Origin: an uncultured candidate division WPS-2 bacterium
GTDB lineage: Bacteria > Vulcanimicrobiota > Vulcanimicrobiia > Vulcanimicrobiales > Vulcanimicrobiaceae
Assembly (NCBI GenBank): GCA_937927945.1
Contig: CALEYW010000097.1
Location: 124,001 to 188,000, forward strand
Direction of reading: 5' to 3'
Length of the DNA stretch: 64,000 bases
In this document: one piece after another, positions 26,587-34,718 of the stretch
How the letters are laid out: each line of letters begins with the position of its first letter
Position numbering within the stretch: the first letter of the stretch is position 1
Made by a program: the position numbers and the translations under genes
Notes under the pieces: generated by a model
Databases searched by the model: none
Told to the model about the DNA's origin: nothing
Seen by the model: only the letters and a program-made list of their open reading frames with translations

Positions 26587-27320
26587 CCGATCGCATCGTT
26601 TTGCGCGAGCTGGTCAAGGCGTACGGCGCGCGCACGGTCGTCAAGGGCGTGAGCGCCGAAGTCGAGCGCGGCGAAGTCGTCGGCCTGCTCGGTCCGAACG
26701 GGGCCGGGAAGACGACGACGTTCTACATGGTCGTCGGCTTGGTTCGCCCCGACGGCGGCTCCGTCGTGCTCGAGCGCGACGGTACGGCGCGCGAGATCAC
26801 CGGTGCGCCGATGCACGAGCGGGCGCGCGCCGGCATCGGGTATCTGGCCCAAGAGAACTCGATTTTCCGCAAGCTCTCGGTCGGCGACAACCTGCGGCTG
26901 ATCTGGGAAATGAACGGGGTCCCGGGCGCGGAGCGCGAGCGACGCCTTCCGGAACTGCTCAGCGAGTTCGGCTTGGAAGATTTCATCGACGCGCGTGGCG
27001 ACTCGCTCTCGGGCGGCGAACGCCGCCGGGTGGAGATCGCCCGCGCGATCGCGACCGAGCCGGCCTTCCTACTGCTCGACGAACCGTTCACCGGCATCGA
27101 CCCGATCGCGGTGGCCGACATCCAAACGATGATCCGCCAGCTGCGCGACCGGGGGCTCGGCATCCTCATCACCGATCACCAGGTGCGCGAGACGCTCACG
27201 ATCGTCGATCGCGCGTACATTCTCAACGACGGCAAGATCGAGGTCAGCGGTTCGGCGCAGGACGTGCTCGACTCGCCGATCGCCCGCAAGTTCTATCTCG
27301 GCGAGGGCTTCAAGCTGTGA
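26583..27320 (+). CDS. lptB: LPS export ABC transporter ATP-binding protein LptB
   Basis: LptB powers extraction of LPS from the inner membrane. The 245-residue ATPase has Walker A GPNGAGKTTTFYM (about residue 39), Q-loop region YLAQENSIFRKLSV, signature LSGGERRRVEIARA, Walker B FLLLDEPFTGIDPIA and switch His in ITDHQVRETL. YLAQENSIFRKLSV is characteristic of LptB. It starts at a GTG overlapping its neighbour and ends overlapping the permease gene. Confidence 0.96.
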   Translation: MTDRIVLRELVKAYGARTVVKGVSAEVERGEVVGLLGPNGAGKTTTFYMVVGLVRPDGGSVVLERDGTAREITGAPMHERARAGIGYLAQENSIFRKLSVGDNLRLIWEMNGVPGAERERRLPELLSEFGLEDFIDARGDSLSGGERRRVEIARAIATEPAFLLLDEPFTGIDPIAVADIQTMIRQLRDRGLGILITDHQVRETLTIVDRAYILNDGKIEVSGSAQDVLDSPIARKFYLGEGFKL

Positions 27321-28471
27321 CGGCGACGCCGGCGCAGGCGCTCGGACACACCGCAGCGCGCGCGCCGCTGTGGCCGCCGACGATCATGGACCGCTACCTG
27401 GTCGCCGAGCTGCAGGGTCCGTTTCTGTTCGGACTCTCGGCGTTCACGCTGATCTTCGTCGCGACCCAGATCCTCGCCATCGGGCGGCTCGTCTCCGAAG
27501 AGCACGCACCGCTGTGGGCCGCGGTCGAATACTTCCTCTTTCAGATGCCGTACTATCTGCTGCTCGTCATCCCGATGGCGATGCTGCTCGGGACGCTGCT
27601 GGCGATGCAGCGGCTCTCCGGCGAAAGCGAGGTCACCGCGCTCAAGGCGGGCGGGATCTCGCTCTCGCGCATCGTCGCGCCGCTGCTGCTGGTCGGCTTC
27701 CTCGTCTCGCTGTTCTCGCTGATCGCGCAAGAACTGTTCGTGCCGTTCGCCAACGACAAAGCGGCGTTCGTGCGTCAATCGGTCATCGAACACGCATCCG
27801 GAGCGCTGTCGAACCTCTCCGCGGTCACCCCGCTGCCCGGCGGCGGCAAACAGGTGACGATCGCCAGCGCCTTCGACGTGCAGACGCAAGCCCTGCTCAA
27901 CGTGACGGTCATCCGGTACGATGCGCGGCAGAAGCCGCAGGAGTTCATCATCGCCGATCGCGCGACGTACGTCGCGCCGACCTGGACGTTCGAGAACGCG
28001 AAGACCTACCGCTTCTCGCCCGACGGCACGACTGCCGTTTCGACGTTCCCGCAGCTGGCGGTCGACATCGGCGAGCGGCCCAATCAAGTCGCCAAACAAT
28101 CGCTCTCGATCACCAACCCCGAAGATCTCTCGCGTGCCGAGATCAAGGAGCGGCTCGATTCGGGTCAGCTCTCGCCTCAGCAGCAGCGGCTCTTCACCGC
28201 GAGTTACGCCGCCAAACTGGCGCGCCCGTTCTCGGCGTTCGTATTCACCCTGATCGCCGTCTCGTTCGGGTTGCGCGCGGTGCGCGGCGGCGGAACGGGC
28301 CTGGGCTTCGGCATCGCGATCGCGATCGTGTTCATCTACTACGTGTTCTCGACGATCTTCCTGACGCTGGGGAGCATTGCGACCTGGCTCGCCGGACCCG
28401 CCGCCTGGACGCCCAACCTGGTCTTCACCGTGATCGGCGCGACGCTGCTGCGCCGGGCGTCGCGCGTCTGA
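27317..28471 (+). CDS. LptF/LptG family permease (YjgP/YjgQ)
   Basis: The 384-residue protein has the LptF/G layout: three N-terminal membrane helices (IMDRYLVAELQGPFLFGLSAF, YYLLLVIPMAMLLGTLLAMQ, SRIVAPLLLVGFLVSLFSLIA), a periplasmic beta-jellyroll (about 150-260) and three C-terminal helices from KLARPFSAFVFTLIAVSFGL. The conserved SGESEVTALKAGGIS is the LptB coupling helix. GTG 27317 overlaps lptB; ATG 27386 (MDRYLV) is an alternative start. Only one such permease is present here, as in Cyanobacteria, so it may act as a homodimer. Confidence 0.93.
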   Translation: MTATPAQALGHTAARAPLWPPTIMDRYLVAELQGPFLFGLSAFTLIFVATQILAIGRLVSEEHAPLWAAVEYFLFQMPYYLLLVIPMAMLLGTLLAMQRLSGESEVTALKAGGISLSRIVAPLLLVGFLVSLFSLIAQELFVPFANDKAAFVRQSVIEHASGALSNLSAVTPLPGGGKQVTIASAFDVQTQALLNVTVIRYDARQKPQEFIIADRATYVAPTWTFENAKTYRFSPDGTTAVSTFPQLAVDIGERPNQVAKQSLSITNPEDLSRAEIKERLDSGQLSPQQQRLFTASYAAKLARPFSAFVFTLIAVSFGLRAVRGGGTGLGFGIAIAIVFIYYVFSTIFLTLGSIATWLAGPAAWTPNLVFTVIGATLLRRASRV

Positions 28472-28488
28472 TGGAACGCTAGCGCAGC

Positions 28489-29445
28489 ATGATCAGCGTC
28501 TTGCCGGGAATTCTCTCGGTGTTCGGGATCACGGTCGTCGCGGGCGTCATCGCGTACATCGGCGACCGCGTCGGCCATCAGGTGGGCCGCAAGCGGCTCA
28601 CGATGTTCGGCCTGCGCCCGAAGTACACGTCGACGATCGTGGCCGTCGCGACGGGCATGCTGATCGCGCTCTCCGTCACCCTCGTCGCGCTGGTCGCGTC
28701 GAGCCAGGTTCGCACGGCCTTTTTCCGGCTCGGCCAACTCAACGCGCAGATCAACGCGCTGCAAGCCCAGGCGGTCGCGCAGCAGCAGGAACTCAACACG
28801 ACCCGCAACGCCAACATCGCGATCCCGAAGGGCGGATTGCTGGGTCCGGGGGCGCTGATCCAGACGTCGCTCGGCGAGGCGCAAGAACTCCGCGTGTTCT
28901 CGGCATTCTTCGACGACACGGTCCGGATCGCGAACCAGAACGCGCGCCGGGTCGGACTGCTGCCCGATAAAAAGAAGTCCACCGATCCCCAGGTGCGCAA
29001 CGACCTGCTGGCCGTCTTGCGCGACGCGCACGATCACTGGGCCGCCGCCGGCGACGCCAAGTACCCGCTGCTCTTCCTGCCCGTCGCCTCGCAGAATCTG
29101 TTCCGCAGCGAGCCGGTCTCGATCTCGTTCGGATCCTGGCCGGACAAGCGGCTCTACGGCGACGGCGAAGAGGTTGCCTCGATCGACGTCGAGGGCGGGC
29201 GGCCGCTCAGTCAGGCCGACTACAGTGCGATCCAGTCCCGCGCCTTCCGCGCGCTCTCGGAACGCGGGATGCCGTACCCGTTCTTCGCCTTCCCCAGCGG
29301 CTTCGACCCCACCAAAGTCGAAGCGGCGGCGGCGCAGATCACGCGGGTGAAAGGTCGCTTCCGGCTGGTCGCGCGCTCGGAAGGCGACCTCTATCCCCAC
29401 TCCGCGCAATTCAGCCTTGCCGTCACGCTGGAGCCGCGGTCGTGA
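28489..29445 (+). CDS. DUF3084 membrane protein
   Basis: The 318-residue protein has two N-terminal membrane helices (LSVFGITVVAGVIAYIGDRVG and TIVAVATGMLIALSVTLVALV) with the conserved GRKRLTMFGLRPKYTS between them. A coiled coil follows (LGQLNAQINALQAQAVAQQQ), then an alpha/beta domain. This matches DUF3084, common in Cyanobacteria and Deinococcota and often encoded beside a YqgF/RuvC-like gene, as here. Function is not known. Following lptF, it may belong to envelope biogenesis. Confidence 0.85.
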   Translation: MISVLPGILSVFGITVVAGVIAYIGDRVGHQVGRKRLTMFGLRPKYTSTIVAVATGMLIALSVTLVALVASSQVRTAFFRLGQLNAQINALQAQAVAQQQELNTTRNANIAIPKGGLLGPGALIQTSLGEAQELRVFSAFFDDTVRIANQNARRVGLLPDKKKSTDPQVRNDLLAVLRDAHDHWAAAGDAKYPLLFLPVASQNLFRSEPVSISFGSWPDKRLYGDGEEVASIDVEGGRPLSQADYSAIQSRAFRALSERGMPYPFFAFPSGFDPTKVEAAAAQITRVKGRFRLVARSEGDLYPHSAQFSLAVTLEPRS

Positions 29446-29846
29446 TCCCGGCGGCGGTGACGGTGCTGGGCGTGGATCCGGGAACGCGCAAGTGCGGGAT
29501 TGCCGTCGTGCGGGAGGCCGGCGCACCGCCGACGCTCGAGATCGTCCCGATCGACGCGCTGGCTGCGCGGCTGCGCGCGATCGTCGCCGAAACGCCGGTC
29601 GACGTCGTGGCGATCGGCCGCGGCACGAACGCCGCGGCGATCACCGAGACGGTGCGCGCGCTCGGCCTGAACGTCGAACTGGTCGACGAGCGTGAGACGA
29701 CCCTGCTCGCGCGAGCTCGCTATTTTGCGGATCATCCGCCGCGCGGGTGGCGCCGGTTGATTCCGCGCGGGATGCTGCTCCCACCGCGCCCCATCGACGA
29801 CTACGCTGCCCTCCTGATTGCGGAGCGTTACCTCAAGGGACGTTAA
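29442..29846 (+). CDS. RuvC-fold YqgF/RuvX-like nuclease
   Basis: The 134-residue protein begins IPAAVTVLGVDPGTRKCGIAVV, the RNase H/RuvC-fold first strand with the catalytic Asp in GVDPG. It has a second acidic strand ending in ELVDERETTLLARARYF (Glu after strand 4) and a C-terminal DDYAALLIAERYL with the last Asp. YqgF relatives process the 5' end of pre-16S rRNA or act on DNA junctions. The specific role is not fixed. The GTG start overlaps DUF3084. Confidence 0.82.
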   Translation: MIPAAVTVLGVDPGTRKCGIAVVREAGAPPTLEIVPIDALAARLRAIVAETPVDVVAIGRGTNAAAITETVRALGLNVELVDERETTLLARARYFADHPPRGWRRLIPRGMLLPPRPIDDYAALLIAERYLKGR

Positions 29847-29867
29847 TAGAAGCAGGGGAGGACTCCC

Positions 29868-29893
29868 AACGGTCGCTTCGGTATAGCGACGTT
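29868..29893 (+). terminator. Weak hairpin after yqgF-like gene
   Basis: AAC-G-GTCGCT pairs with AGCGAC-GTT (9 pairs, one bulged G) about 20 bases after the stop. It may end the long outer-membrane operon before the porin gene. No U-run follows. The rest of the 216-base gap to 30062 presumably holds the porin promoter, but I cannot choose boxes with confidence. Confidence 0.35.
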
Positions 29894-30062
29894 GGCATGC
29901 GTTCCGTTTCGAGCGCGTCCTCGTCGTGCCCGCCGCGGTTGATTCCGAGACGGGTTCTTGGCGCCGGTATCGTTCGGGGAAACAGCGAAACCCGATGGTC
30001 CGTCCGAGCCGCGAGTGCGCAACCGAAGCCGATAGCACGTCCCACTTTTCACGGAGGACACG

Positions 30063-32699
30063 ATGAAGCGTCTCGCTACCCTCGTCCTCGCAGCGGGCTT
30101 CGGATTGAGCTCGCTCGTGGCGTTGGGTCAGAGCGTCTCCGCCACCCCATTTTCGGACGTGCCGGCGAGTCACTGGGCCTATCAAGCGATTCAGTCGCTG
30201 GCCGCGGACGGTCTGGTCGAGGGGTATCCCGACGGCAAGTTCAAGGGCGACCGCCCGTTGACGCGCTACGAGATGGCGGTGATCGTCGCACGCGTCATCG
30301 CGAAGCTGCAGGCCAACGGCGCCGGGTACGCCTCGAAATCCGATCTCGACAAGCTGCAGAAGCTCATCGATGCTCTCAAGGACGAACTCGATTCGCTCGG
30401 CGTGCGGGTGACCAATCTCGAAGACGCGCTCGACGCGCTCGACAAGCGCACCAAGTTCGCGCAGTCGATCCAGCTGCACGGCTCGATCCTCGACAACAAC
30501 TCGTACCGCCAGCGCTACGGCGTCCCGCAGACGATCTCGCATGGCGCGATCGATCCGTTCGTCAACGTGTTCCTCACCTCGCCCGACAACAACAGCCCAC
30601 TCGAACAGGCCGGCGCCGGAAACCTCGTCCGCTTCGACGACCGGTTCAACTTCACGTACACGATCAACGAGAACCTGACCGTCTCGATCCCGGTCCACAT
30701 CATCAACTACCAGTACGGCGGCGAGTTCACGCCGCAGGCGAAGTACTCGATCCAGCCCGACGTCGTCGTCAACATCGCCAGGGCCGGCGCGCTGACCAAC
30801 CTGTACCTGCGCGACGGTCAGCTCGACAACCTCAAGTCCTCGCGCGTCGGGCTGACGTACCGCGCTCCCGATGCGACGCAGCAGGGTCCGGGATACGAAA
30901 ACCCGCTGCAGCCGTACGAGAAGGGCTACGAGATCGGCGGTGTGCTGAGCGGGCTCACCGAGTTCCAGTTCTCGTGGACCCGTATGGATCAGACGTTGAT
31001 CAACACGCTGACGAACGTCGCCGATCCGAGCGGCGAGTTCGCCAACAACAACTACTTCTACGCGATCGATCGCCCGCAGACGAGTTACATTCAGCCGGGT
31101 GCTCCCGGGTCGGCCGCCGGCGCGCTGAAGACCGACGTCTTCACCGCCGGGTCCGGCGGCCTCGCGTCGGTCTACCTCACCCGCAAGGCCGTCGTCGGCT
31201 CGGTGTACATCAGCTCGGCCGGCGGCGTCGCTTGCACGCCGACCGCCGCCGGCTGCCCGATCGCCGGAAATGGCTGGTACTACATCGACGCGACCAATCA
31301 GGTCGTGTTCACGGTTCCGCTGCCCCCCGGCGAGGTCGTGGCGATCACCTACACGGGCCTTACGTACACCAACAACTCGCAGTACCAGCGCTACCATTTC
31401 AACGCGCGCGTCAACCAGAAGATCAAGGGTCTGCCGGGCGCCGAGGTCGGTCTCTCGGTCAGCCGCATCTTCGATTTCGCCGACCTCTCGAACTCGCAAG
31501 GCACGAACTTCTACCAGTCGGCGCCGAACTCGAACGCGGCGGGCAACGGTTTCGGCGTCGTCAGCGACACGGTGTTCGGGCTCGATACGCAGCTGCCGCT
31601 GGCCTTCGTGACCCTGGGCGGCGACCGCTCGCAGCACCCGGTGCTCTTCGCCGAGGGCGCATATAGCAAGTTCACGCCGGACTTCTACAACACGCCGGCG
31701 ATCACCGACAGCGCAGCGGTCGTCGGGCTGCGCCTCAAAATCTCCCAAGTCACGGCGTCGCTGCAGTATCAGGCCGTCGGTCCGAACTTCCTCGACGGCG
31801 CGCCGCTGCGCTATTTCGGCCCGAGCCCCTCGACGTTCCAATTCTGGCGCGGCAACTACTTCCCGCAGTTCTACGGCTTCGCCAACAACGTCGGGATCAA
31901 CAAGACGTTCGACCAGATCGGCGGGTCGTCGTCCGGCAACTCGACGCTCACGTACATCTATCCGGTGTTCAACCCGTTCGTCGCGAGCGGCCCGCAGTTC
32001 TTCAGCGCGTTCGCGCCCAACTCGCAAGGCTTCACGCTCAACGTGAACACGCCGATCCAAGTCGGCAACGTCAAGCTCAACGGACGCCTGCTGGGACAGC
32101 ATCTCCAAGAGCTCACGCCCAACGGCTTCGGCCAGCTGGCGTACGGCCCGGGCTTCGCGTCGAGCCAGAAGCTCAAGTTCGACAAGTTCGAAGGCGGCCT
32201 GCAATTCGGACTCCCGGTGTTCGGTCAGAACGTCGCCGTCAACCTGAGCGCCGCCACCGAGCACCTGTATCGCCACGACCAAACCGCTCGCCCATACGTT
32301 CCGTTCAACCCCGTGACGGGTGGACCCGATCCCAGCAGCCAGGCGCTGCTCAACGCCTATCTTGCCACCCCGGGGGCGACGGCGCCGCTGTTCTATCCGA
32401 ACTACATCGACGAAACGCACACGACGCTGGCCGCGGGCGCGTCGGTGCCCGTCGCGCGAAACCTCACGCTCGGCGTCAACGCCAGCAGCCAGGCCTTCCG
32501 CGGCGCGTACGGCACCACGCTCAGCCAGAACATCGCCGAGCGCAAGGACCAGTACCAAGGCTCGCTCACGTACAACATCCCGAAGACGACGAGCTCGATC
32601 ACCGCGTTCTTCCGGAATCAGAAGTACACCGACAACGTGCTTCCGACGTACAACTTCAACCAGAATCGCGAAGACCTCAACTTCACGATCCGGTTCTGA
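30063..32699 (+). CDS. SLH-domain outer membrane porin (OmpM/Som/SlpA type)
   Basis: The 878-residue protein has a signal peptide (LATLVLAAGFGLSSLVALGQSVSA) followed by one S-layer homology domain (ATPFSDVPASHWAYQAIQSLAADGLVEGYPDGKFKG in outline, about 28-85, ending TRYEMAVIVARVI). A coiled coil comes next (about 100-140, DLDKLQKLIDALKDELDSLG) and then a long beta-barrel ending LNFTIRF with a terminal Phe. This is the layout of OmpM, Som and SlpA porins, in which the SLH domain grips peptidoglycan-linked polymers and so tethers the outer membrane to the wall. A strong Shine-Dalgarno (CGGAGGA, about 7 bases before the ATG) and a strong terminator suggest high expression as a single gene. Confidence 0.92.
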   Translation: MKRLATLVLAAGFGLSSLVALGQSVSATPFSDVPASHWAYQAIQSLAADGLVEGYPDGKFKGDRPLTRYEMAVIVARVIAKLQANGAGYASKSDLDKLQKLIDALKDELDSLGVRVTNLEDALDALDKRTKFAQSIQLHGSILDNNSYRQRYGVPQTISHGAIDPFVNVFLTSPDNNSPLEQAGAGNLVRFDDRFNFTYTINENLTVSIPVHIINYQYGGEFTPQAKYSIQPDVVVNIARAGALTNLYLRDGQLDNLKSSRVGLTYRAPDATQQGPGYENPLQPYEKGYEIGGVLSGLTEFQFSWTRMDQTLINTLTNVADPSGEFANNNYFYAIDRPQTSYIQPGAPGSAAGALKTDVFTAGSGGLASVYLTRKAVVGSVYISSAGGVACTPTAAGCPIAGNGWYYIDATNQVVFTVPLPPGEVVAITYTGLTYTNNSQYQRYHFNARVNQKIKGLPGAEVGLSVSRIFDFADLSNSQGTNFYQSAPNSNAAGNGFGVVSDTVFGLDTQLPLAFVTLGGDRSQHPVLFAEGAYSKFTPDFYNTPAITDSAAVVGLRLKISQVTASLQYQAVGPNFLDGAPLRYFGPSPSTFQFWRGNYFPQFYGFANNVGINKTFDQIGGSSSGNSTLTYIYPVFNPFVASGPQFFSAFAPNSQGFTLNVNTPIQVGNVKLNGRLLGQHLQELTPNGFGQLAYGPGFASSQKLKFDKFEGGLQFGLPVFGQNVAVNLSAATEHLYRHDQTARPYVPFNPVTGGPDPSSQALLNAYLATPGATAPLFYPNYIDETHTTLAAGASVPVARNLTLGVNASSQAFRGAYGTTLSQNIAERKDQYQGSLTYNIPKTTSSITAFFRNQKYTDNVLPTYNFNQNREDLNFTIRF

Positions 32700-32732
32700 G
32701 CTCCTGACGGACCGATCCGCCGTTCTGCGAAC

Positions 32733-32768
32733 AGAATGCCCCGGGACCGCGAGGTCCCGGGGCATTCT
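32733..32768 (+). terminator. Strong hairpin terminator after the SLH porin gene
   Basis: Perfect 16-bp arms, AGAATGCCCCGGGACC (32733-32748) and its complement (32753-32768), enclose a GCGA tetraloop. It begins 34 bases after the porin stop. The stem is among the strongest in the window, though without a long U-tract. Confidence 0.8.
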
Positions 32769-32785
32769 CGTGGTAGGTCGTCATC

Positions 32786-33643
32786 GTGCTCCGACTGCTC
32801 CTCGTGCTCGCCGCCGTCGCGCTCGCCGTCTGGCTGGGCGCGGTGCAGCTCGCCTCGTCCGCGGCGTACGGCGACCTGGCCGTGCGCCCGTCGCTGCCCG
32901 CCGCGCTCCACGCTCGCGTGCCGAATCTGCTGCACGCCGCCTTGGGCGGCCCGCGCGCGCGCGCGGCCGCGGCGCTGCAGGCCGGAGATCTTGCAGGCGC
33001 GCAGGCGATCGTCGCGACGCTGCCCGACGATCCCGAGACGTTCGACCTGCGGGGCCGCCTGGCACAGGCCAACGGCCGGCGCGACGAAGCGATCGACGAC
33101 TACGTGCGCGCCGGCGACGTGGTGCGCGCACAACGTTTGATCGACGAGCTCTCCGCCGTCGATCCCGCTCGCGCGCTCGCCGACCAGCAGCGCCTGGTCA
33201 CGCGCCTGGGAAACAACGCCGCCGCCGGTGAGGTGACGGGACAAGCATGGTGGCGCCTGGGCCAGCTGCAAGCCGCCGCCGGCTATCGCGACGCCGTGGG
33301 ACGCGCCGAATACTGGCGCGATGCCGAGACGTCGTACGAGCGCGCGCTTGCGCTCGGCCCGAACGAAGAGACCTATCTGCTCGCCGCCGGCTTCCAATCG
33401 CTCGCGAACGGCGACGTCGCCGCGTCGCAACGGTGGTATGCCCGCGCAGCTGAAGTCGTCCCCAACAGCGCCGATGCGTACGCCGGCCTCGCTTGGGTCG
33501 CCGCCGCATCCGGCGACTGCACGCGCGCGCGCCGCGAACTCGCCCGCGCCCGCACGCTCTACGCAACGACGACGACGGCCGCGCACGGTGACCCGGCCGA
33601 CAATGCCGTCGTCGGCGCCCCGCTCAAACGCTGCACGCAGTGA
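32786..33643 (+). CDS. Membrane-anchored TPR-repeat protein
   Basis: The 285-residue product has one N-terminal membrane segment or signal anchor (LLLVLAAVALAVWLGAVQLA). Helical repeats of TPR type follow, the clearest being AEYWRDAETSYERALALGPNEETYLLAAGFQSLANGD followed by a second unit (SQRWYARAAEVVPNSADAYAGLAW) in about residues 175-245. TPR proteins act as scaffolds; no partner can be named. The gene overlaps the next one (glycosyltransferase) by 4 bases, so the two are probably cotranscribed, perhaps for glycan assembly. Confidence 0.7.
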   Translation: MLRLLLVLAAVALAVWLGAVQLASSAAYGDLAVRPSLPAALHARVPNLLHAALGGPRARAAAALQAGDLAGAQAIVATLPDDPETFDLRGRLAQANGRRDEAIDDYVRAGDVVRAQRLIDELSAVDPARALADQQRLVTRLGNNAAAGEVTGQAWWRLGQLQAAAGYRDAVGRAEYWRDAETSYERALALGPNEETYLLAAGFQSLANGDVAASQRWYARAAEVVPNSADAYAGLAWVAAASGDCTRARRELARARTLYATTTTAAHGDPADNAVVGAPLKRCTQ

Positions 33644-34653
33644 TCGTCGCGCTCGACGGACAACTCGCGGTCGGTACCGCCACCGGCATCGGCGTGTACC
33701 AGCGCGATCTCGCCGCGGCGCTGTGCGTCGCCGGCACCGACGTGCGCGTGTTGCGCGCGCCCTGGCTCGATCCGTGGCGCTTCGATCGCCGCGTGCTCTG
33801 GGACCAAGCGCTGCTCCCGCTCGCGGCCGCGCGCAGCGGCGCGACGCTCCTCCACGCGACCGCCGGCACGATGCCGCTGCTGCGCACGCTGCCGACCGTC
33901 GTCACCGTCCACGATCTCGCCTGGCACCGCGTCCAAGCGCACACGCGCCCCTACGCCCGCGCCTACTTCGGCACGCTGCAATCCCGCGCATACCGCGGCG
34001 CGGCAGCGATCGTGTGCGACTCGCACTTCAGCGCGAACGAATACCGCGAGCTCATCGACCCGCACGCGAACGTCGACGTCATCTACCCCGGCGTCGACGA
34101 ACGCTTCGCCCGCATCGTGCGCACGCCCGACGAATCGCCGTTTGCGCTGGTCGTCGGCACGGTGGAAGCACGCAAGAACCTCCTGGTCCTCATCGAGACC
34201 CTGCCGTCGATCCCGACGCTGCGCCTCGTCTCGGTAGGCCCGCACACGCCCTACGCCGACGAGGTTTGCAAACGCGCCGCCGAACTCGACGTGGCCGACC
34301 GCATCGACCTGCGCGGCTACGTCACCCCGGCCGAACTCGACGACCTCTACGCACGCGCAGCGTGCGCCCTAATCCCCTCCCGCTACGAAGGCTTCGGCTA
34401 CGCTCTCGCCGAGGCAATATGCGCCGGCCTCCCCGCACTCGCCGCGAGATCATCCTCGCTCATCGAAGTAGCAAACGGCACAATCCCGCTACTCGATCCC
34501 GACGACGTCGGAGCCTGGACAGACGCAACCCAAGCGCTGCTCGCGCATCGCACCGAAGCGGAGCACACCGCAGCCCGCGCAAAAGCAGTGCTCCGCTTCG
34601 CCTGGTCAACCGCCGCAACGCAAATGCGGCAACTCTACGAACGCATCGTGTAG
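33640..34653 (+). CDS. Family 4-type glycosyltransferase (GT-B)
   Basis: The 337-residue protein has the GT4 layout. The N-terminal half has GTATGIGVYQRDLAAALCVAG and TVVTVHDLAWHRV; the C-terminal nucleotide-sugar domain has FALVVGTVEARKNLLVLIE, LRGYVTPAELDDLYARA and the E-x7-E-like motif SRYEGFGYALAEAICAGLPALA. Such enzymes build polysaccharides or LPS. The substrate is unknown. Confidence 0.85.
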   Translation: MIVALDGQLAVGTATGIGVYQRDLAAALCVAGTDVRVLRAPWLDPWRFDRRVLWDQALLPLAAARSGATLLHATAGTMPLLRTLPTVVTVHDLAWHRVQAHTRPYARAYFGTLQSRAYRGAAAIVCDSHFSANEYRELIDPHANVDVIYPGVDERFARIVRTPDESPFALVVGTVEARKNLLVLIETLPSIPTLRLVSVGPHTPYADEVCKRAAELDVADRIDLRGYVTPAELDDLYARAACALIPSRYEGFGYALAEAICAGLPALAARSSSLIEVANGTIPLLDPDDVGAWTDATQALLAHRTEAEHTAARAKAVLRFAWSTAATQMRQLYERIV

Positions 34654-34718
34654 CACACGAACGTCGCCGATTCGCTGCACGCACCCCCGCCCTCCCCGCG
34701 AGCCACAATCCAAAAAGG

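Noticed and set aside
8331..29846. The outer-membrane cluster as a novel system
   Set aside because: Linked bam/skp/lpx/lpt genes are a known ancestral arrangement in diderm Terrabacteria and partly in Proteobacteria; only individual members are unusual.
29391..32765. An 1124-codon open frame on the minus strand opposite the SLH porin
   Set aside because: Antisense artefact of high GC; the plus strand has signal peptide, SLH domain, Shine-Dalgarno and terminator.
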